From Albifimbria verrucaria (Eukaryota; Ascomycota; Sordariomycetes; Hypocreales; Stachybotryaceae), in assembly GCA_020081605.1 (NCBI GenBank), contig JAHREC010000030.1, forward strand, positions 620,001-684,000: a stretch of 64,000 nt of DNA, written 5' to 3'. Below, one piece after another: positions 22,720-33,454 of the stretch. The notes beneath the pieces are model-generated. The model saw only the letters and a program-made list of their open reading frames with translations. It did not search any database and was not told the DNA's origin. Positions within the stretch are counted from its first letter, which is position 1; each line of letters opens with the position of its first letter. The position numbers and the translations under genes were made by a program.

Positions 22720-23677
22720 CTTTACTAGATGCCGACGAACTCAAATGGAGGTGCGCGTAACCGGGCACCTCCCAGATTGAACCTCCCAGCAGCATTATAT
22801 ACATTCAAGGCTCTCGCCATGTGAAAGGCGAGGCCATCGCTTCACCTTAGCCGGAGTACCGAGAGTGGTGGAGCGGATACGCTGAGTCCGTCCGGATTTC
22901 AGTGATTGAAAGCGCCCATGCCACCGGATGCAAGACACCGATGATCAGCCTCCAACCCCTGCTGCGGCGTTTCCTTGACTACAAACAATAAAGAGTGCTG
23001 CCCCGGGGTAAAGACGTTGCGAGGTTGCATGATGTGCTATTAGCATTGAGCTAATTCGCAAGATGTACTGACGGAGCGCCTTGCTCCGTAGGGGCAGGGA
23101 TTGGCGTTTTGTCGAGATCTGGAAGGTGGAGCAGGATTACATCGATGCCATGTTCCTTTAAATCCCCGTTCTGTCCCTAATATCGTGCTTGTCCGGTTTC
23201 GAATATGGTTATTTGCAGTGCTGCGTCCGGCTGGCCGGATGGAGACCGAGTACGCAGCATGTGAAGGCTGGCCAATTGCACCAAGCTGGCCTGCATTATA
23301 CAGAGGAGTAGGCAAGGATGCCCTCGTTCTATTCCTAAAGGAACCGACTTCAATAAACCTATTTGTACCAAGAGTATAATCATTTTCAACTACTGGGTAT
23401 ATAAAATAAGTGTAAAGTTGGCTTTAATTTGGAGTTCAAGATGTTGTGTTCAAGACAGTTGATCAACCATACATATAAGGCAACAGACAAAGCACCTCAC
23501 AAGACTCCAATATCATATATAATTATACATTTCTATTTCTGCTACAGTACAACTTACACTCTATCCGCTCTCAACGCACAATGTGTACAAGTCGCCATCT
23601 CAGCGACATCTTACTTCATACAACCGCCCTCATTTCGGTATGCCTTGCTCCGCGTAGCAGACCTTCCAACGTCATCA
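22720..23677. other. Intergenic region
   Basis: This is the upstream region of the mannanase and the 3' side of the flavin-reductase-like gene, becoming AT-rich from 23380 onward. No gene is supported; short open frames at 23040-23390 lack domains. Confidence 0.45.
22795..22801 (-). promoter_or_regulatory. Probable TATA box of the GH26 gene
   Basis: Minus-strand TATATAA, 76 bp upstream of the mannanase ATG at 22719. The position is typical of a strongly regulated secreted-enzyme promoter. No CreA or XlnR-type site assignment is attempted. Confidence 0.45.
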
Positions 23678-24354
23678 TCATGGCTTGACGTCGATCTCCC
23701 CGCCAACTTGGCGGTATCGCCGCTCCGCGTACGCCAGCCCAAACTCCGTCCTGTCCGTGCCGGGTATCATCTCGAAAACTTCTCCCACTACTATGACATG
23801 GTCTCTTACACGTACCAGTCCGTCTAACGGCGCATCCGGCAAGATCCTGCATCGCAAAATACGTAGGACACCGTCTCCTTTGAGTTGGGGAGCGCCTGAC
23901 CTCTTGTCCCCGTGTTCGGCTGTCGACCTCGTCCATTCAACATCATTGAATACGTCGTCTCCCAGGTTTCCCTTCGTAAAGTGATGTGCCACTCCTGCAC
24001 CCGCCTCATCTCCTGCTAGGACATGTATATTGAACTCGCGGCTCGCCGCAATAGCATCCAGCGTACGACTCGGTACAGCCACGTTAAATGTGATAAGCGG
24101 CGTCGGCGACAGCGTAAGGGACGTGAACGAGGACATCGTCATGGCGCGGGGTTGTCTCCGTGCATAGCAGTGCAGACAACAACCGAGTGCGGCAGCAACC
24201 GCATCACGGAGCGAAGTTGCTCGGGCAGAGAGCCCGGCTGGCCGATCGTAGTAGGATACGCAGACTTAGAGTAGCATCGTGGCTGTAGAGGTCCGGATAT
24301 CGAGCGAGAAGCGATTGAAGACGTAGCTGTAACCATTAGAAGAAGTTCAATCAT
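23678..24354 (-). CDS. Flavin-reductase-like (FMN-binding split-barrel) protein
   Basis: A protein of the flavin reductase-like family, which binds FMN and reduces flavins. Diagnostic sequence includes MRLLPHSVVVCTA, then MSSFTSLTLSPTPLITFNVA, SREFNIHVLAG and LVRVRDHVIVVGEV. The amino end (SIASRSISGPLQPRCYSKSA) resembles a mitochondrial targeting peptide. One base loss (run GGGG at 24148) separates the two halves. The 5' end is uncertain. An ATG at 24354 (or 24336) opens the frame, but a well-formed 51-nt intron (24327-24377; GTAAGT, CTAAT, TACAG) overlaps it, so a further upstream exon reaching about 24640 is possible. I could not find a frame-consistent first exon with an ATG. The substrate is unknown. 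Confidence 0.78.
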
Positions 24355-24978
24355 TCAATTCCCAAGAATACACTTACAGCTCAGCTCCTGTCGCAGCGGG
24401 TTCCTCGGCCTCTCCGTCGACCACGGCGCAGCAGGAAGAAGCCGACTCTTCGCCAGCGACTCCCAACTCAAACGCCTTCGTCAAACCATTGTGAATATCT
24501 CGAATTGTCCGAAACACGCAAAACGACCGTCCAGGCGCATCCCACGCCCACCGTGCGTCACAGCCCAAACTTTTCCGGACGGCTTCCCGGCCAAGACGAT
24601 TCAGCGACTGGGGTCGCATAGCTCTGCAAGTATTCATAGCATGTCGCAAAGAGAATTTCCGTGCTATCCAGCGCCGCAATTGCCCAGTCAAGAGCTGCGA
24701 AACAAATTAAAGAGCTGTTGTATGGGAGGTACGAGGTAGGGAATGACGATTTAGCTCGTGGTAGGAAGACGCACCCGTCAATTGGTGCTTATCGATAAGA
24801 GCCACCGTCGCGGGTCCCAAATTTTGCGTGACGGTCCATCTTCAACCTCCAACCGCTCAGGGACCACCGCAGCCAGCAAACCGCCCAGCCCGCAACCGAC
24901 CTCAATCGGCGTCCCTCGCTCCTCAACCACACACCAGCACCGAGCTCCTTCTCGAAGAGGAGCTTCGCGACATTCACA
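24355..24978. other. Divergent region between flavin reductase and bL31m genes
   Basis: It may hold the first exon of the flavin-reductase-like gene on the minus strand: an open frame of about 106 codons (24374-24691) ends exactly at a consensus splice donor. It also carries the 5' leader of the bL31m gene. A TTATCGATAA palindrome is present at 24789-24798. Confidence 0.4.
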
Positions 24979-25485
24979 ATGGGAAACTCCCCGGCTCGCC
25001 CGCCGCCTTCGCGCCTCTCCGCGCCTCCCTCCTATCCACATCCACCACCGCATCCTCCTCGCTCCGCCTCAGCACCATCCAGGTCCGTCACGCAACCTTC
25101 ATCGCTCGTCCCCGCCGCCCCTACCAGTTCACCCAGCTCGTCCAGCTATCCGACGGCTCCACCTACCTCGCGCGAAGCACCTCCCCAGCCGCTGTACAAG
25201 ACCAACAAGGACACCCGCAACACGCTCACCTGGCAGCCCAGCGAGAAGTCCCTGCGTAACGTCGAGCTCGACGAGGCCGGTAAGCTGGCCGCTTTCCGAG
25301 AGCGTTTCGGCCGTGGCTTCGACGCCGCCACCGCCGCCGAGGAGGGTGCCGATGCCGCGCCGGCCGAAAAGGACGCTGGTTTGGACGATGCTGGCCTTGC
25401 GGATCTGATTACGGGATATGCGCCGCAGGACACCAACACTATGAGAGATTCTGGCCCCAAGAAGTCCCCGACAAGGAGAAAGTAG
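24979..25485 (+). CDS. mrpl36: Mitochondrial large-subunit ribosomal protein bL31m (MRPL36-like)
   Basis: A component of the mitochondrial 54S ribosomal subunit. The start MGNSPGSPAAF leads into a Ser/Thr/Leu/Arg-rich presequence, then the conserved ATFIARPRRPYQFTQLVQL and SDGSTYLARSTSP, then LYKTNKDTRNTLTWQPSEKS and GKLAAFRERFGRGFD, as in fungal MRPL36. Two run-length losses (CCCC 24989, one base; CCCC 25183, two bases) break the frame. Restored, the gene is 170 codons without introns. The start at 24979 was chosen because the 24989 correction links this ATG directly to the presequence. Confidence 0.88.
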   Translation: MGNSPARPPPSRLSAPPSYPHPPPHPPRSASAPSRSVTQPSSLVPAAPTSSPSSSSYPTAPPTSREAPPQPLYKTNKDTRNTLTWQPSEKSLRNVELDEAGKLAAFRERFGRGFDAATAAEEGADAAPAEKDAGLDDAGLADLITGYAPQDTNTMRDSGPKKSPTRRK

Positions 25486-25757
25486 AGATAGACGGGGACG
25501 GAGACAGCACGATGACGGAGGAAGTCCACGGCTTGGGGCTCGAGACGCTGTAAGCGGGCCGCTCGCAAGTATTTGGGATTTTCTTTGGACTGCAAGATGG
25601 AATTGTTCAATATGTACAACACCTAGAGCCCGACTTGGCCTGTATGATATAATCCACGTCTACGGACCTGGCAAGTTTTCATAACTCCTGCTTCCTATCG
25701 CCTCTTCCCTCCGTGACAGTGACAAAGACAACTCCTCGGCTACAGATACTAATGCAA

Positions 25758-27577
25758 CTAATCCGAGTCCTCATGCAATCTTGCCCTGGCTCGGTCCACC
25801 ACGGTATCTCCTGTGGGCTTTGACTGCTGCTGGTAGACGGGTGGCTTGTAGAATGCAGACTCGTCATCCTCCGCGTCAAGCTGCATCAGGAAAGTCTCCC
25901 ACTTCTCAATCAACTAGAAGATACGTTAGTTGTATGTCTTGTATTGGCATGTCGTTGAAATCTTACCTCCTTCTGCGCCTCAACCGCGCTCTCCAAGAAC
26001 GTCTCAACGCCGCTCTTGAAATCCTCAACCTTCTCCTTCTCGAACCTGTCCAGCTCGACCCTCATCGAGCGACCCATCTCCTCAAACAGGAGTCTAGCCT
26101 GGTGCACCTTGCGCTCAGCCTCGCTGACGTCGGCGCTGATCTGGTTCAGCCTGTCCTGCTGGCTCTTACCCTGCCGGAGAATCTTGTCCTGGGAGGCCTT
26201 CTTCTTCTGCAGCTCCGATTCGGCAGTATGCCAAGCGTAGAAGCCCTTCTGGCGCTGAGAGAATGCTTGCTTCACGGAGCCAATCAGACGGATGTACTCC
26301 TCGATGATGATTCCAAAAGTGAGCACGTCCTGCTGCGCCTGTCGGTCGTAGACATCACGGATTGTGAGTTGCAGATCGGAGAGGGCATCAAGCGGGCCTG
26401 ACAGCGCAGGCGAAAGTTCCACGGTGGAGAGAGCATGTAGAGAAGCGGAGAAATCGGCAGCAGCTTCGGCCATCATCTTGCGCTGTCCAACCATGCCTTC
26501 CATGGCCTTGAGCAAGCCCTTGAGCTGGGCCTCCAGCGCATCGAGATAGACCTTGCGGTCGTGGAACCAATCGTCCTGCTCAACAAACTTGCTTCCGCCA
26601 CCAACATTGATACCCAGTGAGCCCAGGACACCCTTGCTCTCGCTAGGCAGGGGCTCTCTCCTCTCCTTGTGCTTTACATCAACGTTGAAAGCTTCGCTCT
26701 CGAGGAACAGCTTCACATCTGCGTCGTGCTGTAGGGTGGGGTGGGCGGCAATCTTGTTCAACATCTTCTCGAGCGCAGCACGTCGGCTCTCAACAAAGTT
26801 GCTATCGAAGCGACCGACGGCCTGCTTCTCCGGGGGCGGAGGAACGACATAACCGGGGTTGTTTCCGTGCAGCGTGTTGTACAACCACAGGAAGTCGCGG
26901 TATCGGCGCTTGACCTCGAATTCGGGTTGCTTGAAAGCCTTGGAGGTGGTCTGTATCAAGGTACGGTTAGGATAAATGGAGTGGCGCTGAGGGATTGAGA
27001 GCTGAACTGACCTTGGTGCGTACAGAGTACACGATATGGGAGCTCGTCAGGTCGCCAATCTTAACCGGGTCTCCGACGGTAATGTGGAAGCTCGGCTTGG
27101 CAGCCTGCTCGACGCTGACGCTGGGGTTGGTGCTGCTCCGAACACTACTCGGGCGCGCAGCCTCAACCGGGGCGGCTGGCGAGGGCCCTCGGCTCGTCGA
27201 AGCCGTCGTCGTCGATACGATGGGGATCGGCAGGTCTCCGAGGCTGCTGCTGCTGGGGAGCCATGGTCGTGCGCAGCACCATCTGCTCCTTTGAGGCGGC
27301 GCCGGCGGGGCATCCTGGGCAGTGGCCTCGTCTCCCGAGGCACCTCCCAGCGGACCGAGGGGTCTTCGACGGCTTGCAGACGGGTGGGCTGGGCGATAAG
27401 ACGGCGAGGAGCGCGGGCAGTGCGCGGGCTGGCCGGAGTCGCGGTGGAAGAGGATGCACCGGCGGACTGGGACTGGGACTGGGAGGCTGTTGTGGACTGG
27501 CTGGTCGATGGCTCGTCCTGAGAGCGCTGGGAGGCTCCTTGGCTGGTGTCAGCCCATGGCGACTCCTCGACGTCCAT
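25758..27577 (-). CDS. vps5: Sorting nexin Vps5 (retromer PX-BAR subunit)
   Basis: A retromer SNX-BAR protein that bends endosomal membrane for endosome-to-Golgi recycling. An unstructured N terminus rich in Ser, Gln and Pro (MDVEESPWAD onward) precedes the PX domain: FHITVGDPVKIGDL, RRYRDFLWLYNTL, PGYVVPPPPEKQAVGRF and FVESRRAALEKML. A BAR-type coiled region follows (DDWFHDRKVYLDALEAQL through KVHQARLLFEEMG). Introns are at 26951-27011 and 25914-25966. Frame breaks occur only in the low-complexity N terminus (GGGG runs at 27359, 27307 and 27169). Restoring four bases gives 570 codons. The protein ends RARLHEDSD. Confidence 0.92.
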
Positions 27578-28224
27578 GGCTGATGCGTCTACGGTGCAAA
27601 GACCACTGGGCACGGGCGGGTCGAGAGGATGGTGAGTCGAATTGGGTGGTTGCAGGGAGGTGCAGCAACGCGAGGTGTGTAAGTACGTAAGGTAGGTAGG
27701 CAGGCAGAGAGCTATGCTGTGCCGTGCTGTGGTGGTGATGACGGGCGGGCGGGTTCGGGGAACGTCAGTGGTTGGTTGCGTAAGGTGCCCACCATGCCTG
27801 TGCTCTCTGCCTATTGCTTGTGCCTGTACTTGTGCTTGCGCCTGTACTTCAATAGGCCGTCTTGTATCCCTACTAGCACATATCAAAGCTCCTATTCTTC
27901 TCCGCCACTTTTTCCAATGGGGCACCTCCACATTTGCTCAGCCTCATGTCCTATCACTGCAACTACATGGCACCTCTTCTTATCAAACATGTGAATGGCG
28001 CTTTTTGGTCGGCATGACCCAATTTCTTCAATTCACCTCCCAGACGCCCAGCTGTATAAAATCCTAATGACCAATAGAACCGAGGCTGCCCTCGACTACT
28101 GTACAGAGAAAAATAATTCCCTTCTTCTTCGTTTGGTAGCTGCCCGTCGTCACTCCCCACGCTTGATACTATTCTCGCTTCGCCTTTTGTCTGTTCGTGA
28201 AGCTTCGTCCGATCCGTCGCTGTC
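27578..28224. other. Intergenic region between Vps5 and TAF5
   Basis: The Vps5 upstream region. It contains a CCTACC-type repeat (GGTAGGTAGGCAGGCAG near 27690) and a block of TTGTGCCTGTACTTGTGC repeats near 27818-27850. No gene is seen. Confidence 0.45.
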
Positions 28225-31200
28225 CTATCGCTCCGGGTCGTAACAGCCTCCAACGATTACCAGGTTCATCCGCGTGAATTTCACCTTCATTACTGGCGTC
28301 TTCTTCGTCGGGAATGCGCTGATCTGGTCAGGTGTGATCATCACCTCCTTGCTCTTCTTCTTGTGTGTCCCGCTCGTGGCCCCTGTTGCCGTTGAGGGAG
28401 CGGCCGCAGCGACAGTCCCTCCGGTTGCTGGTGCCGCCGCCGCCCCATCCGTTCCACCCACTGCCACATCAATTCCTGCCTGCTGGGCCGCCTTCTGAGG
28501 ATCAGACGGCGAATCTACGTCCCACAAGCGCACTGTGCCGTCCTGTCCTCCAGAGACAAGTACGTTGGATTCCACGCTGAAACTCAAGGACCAAATACCG
28601 CCCTTTCCGTGTCCGCGCGAACGCTTAATCCGTGTTCCCTTGGCCAGGTCCCAGAAGAAGATGTTGCCGGCGCAGTCCGCACTCGCTAGAATCTTGCCAT
28701 TGGGCGAGCATTCAAGGGCACTGATGTAGTCGTTGTGGCCAGTGAAAACACGTACACACTGCCCCGTGATCACGGACCACATACGGATGGACTTGTCAGT
28801 TTCGTCCGATGCCGAAAACACATACACGCCGTTGGGGTGCCATGCGAGCGCCGAAATACAGGTGTCATGTCCCACAAGCAACCGCTGTGGAGAAGCGTGG
28901 TCCTGCATCCAAACTCGGACCGCTTTGTCGTAGCCACCGCTGATAAAGTAGTGACCGTGCGGTCCCCATTGAGTTCGGAAGATGGGGCCGTCATGTGATT
29001 TATAAATGCAAAGGCAGGTCCATGATTCCAAAGACCAAAGTCGAATTTGGCCGTCAGCCGAAGACGACAAGAGCAGCTTCGGTCGCGTGTCCAGGGCAGG
29101 ATTTTGCCTTCCTTCCTCGCCAAACAGTCTCTGTGGCGGGCCAGATGCCGAATCTGAGAAAGACACGTCGTATACAGGACCAGAGTGCCCAATCAGTTTC
29201 CGGCTGTTGAACTTGGCATCCTTTTCATGAGCGTTCATGGTGGGCAGAGCTTTGCCATCAAGAGACCACACTCGGATGTATGACTCTGTAGTACCGGCCG
29301 CCACCAGTTGCCCATCATCCGAGAAATCCATGCAGGCAACGCTAAACAAGGTGTTAACATGTCGTGTCTACAGTGAGTAAGAATTAACGTGACTGACCTT
29401 CCAAGAGTGTTGTGGAAAGTGAACATGCATGCACTGATTGGCACGCCCACTCCTCCTGTTCGCCCTTCAATCTTGAAGCGATCTCGATTCTCCCGCACTT
29501 TGGACATCTCAAGCACAATGTCTCGTGGTCTGGATGGCGGAAGGGCAGGTCGGCCCTGTTGGGTGCGTCTGCACTATCTTCACGCTTGATTTTCTGATCA
29601 AACTCTTCCAATAACGTTGTCTTCCCTTGTGCCGGTGGATTCCGGCGTTCCTCGTCCTCCAGCTCGGCACGCACATCCTCCTGGAGGTCTGGGTCCATGG
29701 GGAGCATTCCAAGGGTAAGTGGCGCCGCTGGGTCAAGAACATCCTTGTTGGACAGCCCGATGTTCACACCCGCAATGCCTTCATTTACGTCCACCTCATC
29801 GAGCTCCAGATTTCTAGACTTCCGATACACGGCCTCGAAACTAAATGGAGTGACAGGCCCGCGAGCGGTGGAGTCGATTTGGCAATATCCAACAAGGACT
29901 TGACGGATTACCGATCCTCCCTGCTCCGTCTCTCGCTCAAGGAAGTTGAACAGGTCGCCCGTAGCATGCTGGTTAAGCGGAATGCGATACTTGTTCTCCT
30001 TGTAGAGTTTGGTGACGCTATTCTCAGTCACATGTTGCGGCAGCGTGACGGTCGCAAAAGTCTTGAGATCATCGGCGTGCACAGGCTGGAAATTAGGGCC
30101 AAGCTCTTTCAGAAAGTTCTTAGCCTCTTCGGTATAGCCATGACTGACGAGCTCGAGATATGAATAGACAAATACCGGCCACAAAAGCTTTGATAGTTCA
30201 AACTACACAATGATTAGTCGGTTCCTACATCGTCTGGCTAGGTCTTACCTTGTACAGATCAAGGTTGTTTTCCACCCAATCCTTGAGGAGCTTGAAAGCC
30301 TTCTGATACTTTTTAGGTCCCAAGTTTGCCAGTTGTTGAAGGGGCTTGCCGTCAGCACCGAGATATTTTGATTCCTGGCGAAACACCTCCTCGGTTCTGT
30401 TGAAACCTCTCTTTAAGAGATAGTCCGTGACCTAACGAAAGAACACGGTTAGCCATGTTGACATCATCATGATTGTCTTGATAACGTGAGAGTTCAAGGC
30501 GTTAGCTACTTGTTGTCTCGCCTTGGCCATGCTGGAAGAAGGCAAAGGTTGGACTGTTGGCGTCGTCACAGCGCGAGTCTGTCCGTGTGTATGCTGACGA
30601 AAGAGTCCCTGGATGGGAATACCACTTTGTATGGCGTACGATGGTACATGGGTGTGCTTATCAGAATCAATGTCATGGGTGTAACGGTGCTCATCGGGAT
30701 GAACATGCTCATGTGGGTGAGTACGCTCATGTGCATGGCTGTAATCATGCGCATGAGCGTGTCCATGCACGTGATTGTGTTTAGGAACATGAAAGTGTGC
30801 CCTTTTGGAAGACTTGGGCTTGGTTTCGTTTCCCATCTTTGATAATGGAGTGCAAGGTGCCGTGAGCTCCTGGAGTGGTTGAGGTGCAAAGTTGAGTGGC
30901 AGCTTGGCCTAGTCGAGGTCATATGTAGGAAGAATCCAAGGCAGCTGGGCTGAGTTGTTGCACTTCGATTAAGTGCAGCTATAACGGTGTGCTGAACAAC
31001 GCCTGCCTCAATATGAAGCGGTTGAGTTGAGGGAGGCACATGGCAAACGCATCGCGAGCCTCATCCAAATGGCCATGTGCAGGTAGGTATTGGGGGCAAA
31101 GGGTACGTGCACAACAAGTATAGAATCATGTACCTACAATTTGGTTCAGATTCTGGTTCGACATGGCACCAGACGTTCCAGTTGTGCCTGTGGCACCTCC

Positions 31201-31293
31201 AGCAGCGGGAGCTGGACCAGCTGGTGATGTCGCCGGTTGACTCGCATAGTTGGGGGCAGGGGCAGCGCCCGATACTGGCGTTTGGCCCGACAT
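28225..31293 (-). CDS. taf5: TFIID/SAGA subunit TAF5
   Basis: A WD40 scaffold subunit shared by TFIID and, in many fungi, SAGA. Exon 1 (31293-31138) encodes [15 protein letters not shown] and ends NLNQI. Exon 2 (30431-30249) continues [20 protein letters not shown], the LisH-like motif. Exon 3 carries the TAF5 N-terminal domain ([16 protein letters not shown]). Exon 4 has the WD40 propeller ([31 protein letters not shown]-like repeats through [13 protein letters not shown]). Introns are at 30432-31137 (706 nt, very long for this window), 30203-30248 and 29342-29397. One base loss (GGG 29543) breaks exon 3. Restored, the gene is 754 codons. The stop TAG is at 28225-28227. Confidence 0.93.
30432..30836 (-). 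other. His-rich open frame inside TAF5 intron 1
   Basis: A 134-codon frame from an ATG at 30836, lying wholly within the 706-nt first intron of TAF5 on the same strand. The first half is dominated by His pairs alternating with Val, Ala, Glu and Pro (for example [21 protein letters not shown]), a composition seen in metal-binding stretches. The rest has no recognisable domain. It could be a nested gene, an alternative first exon or simple-sequence DNA. I do not claim expression. Confidence 0.25.
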
Positions 31294-32004
31294 TGCGACT
31301 AGTGCTCTACAACCGTTGACTCAAGCAAGATGTGCTCGGCTTCGATTTGCTCAAAATGAGGTCCCGTCAATGCCTGTACGTGCGCGCATCCAGACTCATG
31401 ACAGGTGCAGCAATTCGAGCAAACTTGGCCACGCACACCAAGGCCTGGGGGTAAAGGCACAGTTTCGACGCGTACTCGGACACGGAGGGTTGAATTTGCA
31501 GCTAGGAGAAGGACCAAAAACGTGATAATATGATGAATATGTGAGTCCAAATGGATGATGATTCAACACTGGTCGTCGTACAAGATGCGCGCGTCGTGGT
31601 GGGTGGGATATGGTGAGAGGTTGATGACCAGAAGTCGTCGTAGATGAGAGTGCGTGCCTACCTTTCTGAGCTCCATTCAACATTCAATTCGAGGCTCAGA
31701 CGTGGTCGCGCGGTTAGCCGGGGATTAAGCGACACCTGCGTCTGCTAGCGCATTGCTATCGAACAGGAACCATGGCGGTACGCTAAGGCTGCTGCGGGCT
31801 TGAGCTTCCATCAACCTTTACAGTGCCCTCCATCTACATCCTTTACATCTGATAAAGGATATTTTTTTAAAAAATTGCCAACACGCGCAGCCCTCAAGTG
31901 CTCTGATAAATTCCTCTTTGAGACTAAGCTAGGGTGCCGTATAGCTGTCTTTCCAACACTCAACAATCTCTCATAACACCTTGCCGCAACATACAGAAAC
32001 TACC
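31294..32004. other. Divergent promoter region of TAF5 and MED11
   Basis: About 700 bp between the divergently transcribed TAF5 and MED11 genes. The region near 31847-31875 holds CTGATAAAGG and a T/A run just upstream of the MED11 leader. No open frame looks coding. Confidence 0.45.
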
Positions 32005-32538
32005 ATGGACTCACCTCCAGATGTCGCCATGGGTGAAGACCAGTCCCCTTCTCATGAACCTTTCACAGTCGAGGAGAACATTCACCAGCTCAATGCGATC
32101 GACAAGTCTATTGTCCAGCTCATGAACCACACCGCCATCGCCCTCAACGCCCTTACCTTCACACCTTCATCAAGCGACGCCAACCCTACCACAGACCCCT
32201 CAAGCGATTCACTGGACCCAGACGCCAAAAAGGAGGCGTTTCGCTCAGCAACCAACTCATTCCTCACAGCGCTGCACAATATCGACGTGCGGATGAAGCG
32301 CCAGATTTTTGCGCTGGAGGAAGCGGGTATTGTGAACCTCTCCAATATGCCGCGCCAGGACGCCGCTCCCGCGACAAAGGCATCCTTGAAGCCCAATGGC
32401 CTTGGTTCCGTGGGAAATCTCGATGTTGGCTGGCTCAACAGCAGGAGTACCAAGGTAGAGAGGGACATGGAGGCAGAGCTTTGGGACAAGGCCCGAAAGT
32501 TCTTGGAGTCAAAGGGAGAGGATGTTAAAATGGATTAA
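32005..32538 (+). CDS. med11: Mediator complex subunit 11 (MED11)
   Basis: A head-module subunit of Mediator that pairs with MED22. The core helix NIHQLNAIDKSIVQLMNH matches the MED11 family, followed by TAIALNAL and a second helical segment SFLTALHNIDVRMKRQIFALEEAGI. The C terminus has the usual fungal extension ending DVKMD. It is intronless, 178 codons, and one of the few genes here without any frame break. It is divergent from TAF5, another RNA polymerase II factor, but a shared function is not implied by position alone. Confidence 0.85.
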   Translation: MDSPPDVAMGEDQSPSHEPFTVEENIHQLNAIDKSIVQLMNHTAIALNALTFTPSSSDANPTTDPSSDSLDPDAKKEAFRSATNSFLTALHNIDVRMKRQIFALEEAGIVNLSNMPRQDAAPATKASLKPNGLGSVGNLDVGWLNSRSTKVERDMEAELWDKARKFLESKGEDVKMD

Positions 32539-32810
32539 GCGTCACAAACTACCAAAGGGGGTCATGGACCAGCAGTGATGCTGAGTAGAATAAGATTGGC
32601 GTTTGGCGTGGACTTGAGCATTTGATGGGACAGCGACATGGCCACCAACAGTACGGCTTTCGCCACATTGGCTCACCAATATTACAATAATCGATTTGAT
32701 GCAAGGATTGAGATTTTTTTAATAATTCTGTAAGAGATATGGACTACATGAAGTCCCTATCCTTGTTTCACTAGATCCTGGCCACTGTTCTTCTTCGGCT
32801 ACACTCAAGA

Positions 32811-33454
32811 CTAAGCCGCGGGAGGAGGTGGAGTTGATTCATCCTTCGGGGTGTCGGCGCTCTCGCAGCTTCCACGGCCTCTACAGGAGCCGGTGCCTCT
32901 TGAGGTGGCTCGTGAGAGGCTTCGTTCTCAACAACCACTGGCCTAGAATGGCCATGTCCTGAGCTCCGTCTACGGTGTTTGGTCGAGTGCTTCCTTCGGT
33001 GAGAAGGGGTCTGTGGAATATGCCCCGCGCGATGAGAGTTGCTTCGCGACACATACACAACAGGGTGAGAACCACTTCGCGAAATGTCTCCATCACGATC
33101 CGGGTCGTTCATAGGGACGCGGACAACTTGATATGGGCCCCACCGCGACACCGTGGAATGTGTAGTGCTTCCACGGCGTCTCCCACTTTTCTTGTGACGA
33201 AGTCTCCGTTGGTGTTTTCTTCTATGAGATAGCCATACCCAGCCTAAGATGCCGGTAACTAGGAAGAGCGGCACAATGACTGCCACAGCAATCCGGACTT
33301 TCTCTTTCGATCTGGGAACAGGTTAGTGGGTGGCTCTGTTGTCGGGTAGATGAAGTGGTGATCTGACCCATCTGATGACATCTCGGCGTTGTTTTGCTAT
33401 CTTGGTATATCGATACTGTGGCTCTTCGTGAAATTGGCACGTAGACGAACTCAT
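32811..33454 (-). CDS. Single-pass membrane protein of unknown function
   Basis: I do not recognise a named family. Exon 1 (33454-33368) encodes MSSSTCQFHEEPQYRYTKI and KQRRDV. An intron (about 33312-33367) follows. Exon 2 opens with a membrane span (VRIAVAVIVPLFLVTGILGWVWL) followed by a strongly basic, Arg/His/Ser-rich cytosolic-type tail (HRRKHQRRLRHKKSGRRRG) and an Ala/Pro/Glu-rich end. One C-run loss (GGGG at 32848) near the end changes the C terminus; corrected, it terminates STPPPPAA at a TAG at 32811-32813, otherwise at 32771. The frame also slips at the exon junction, so the first intron boundaries are approximate. Topology suggests a short N-terminal domain with a basic tail, but the orientation is inference. 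Confidence 0.6.
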
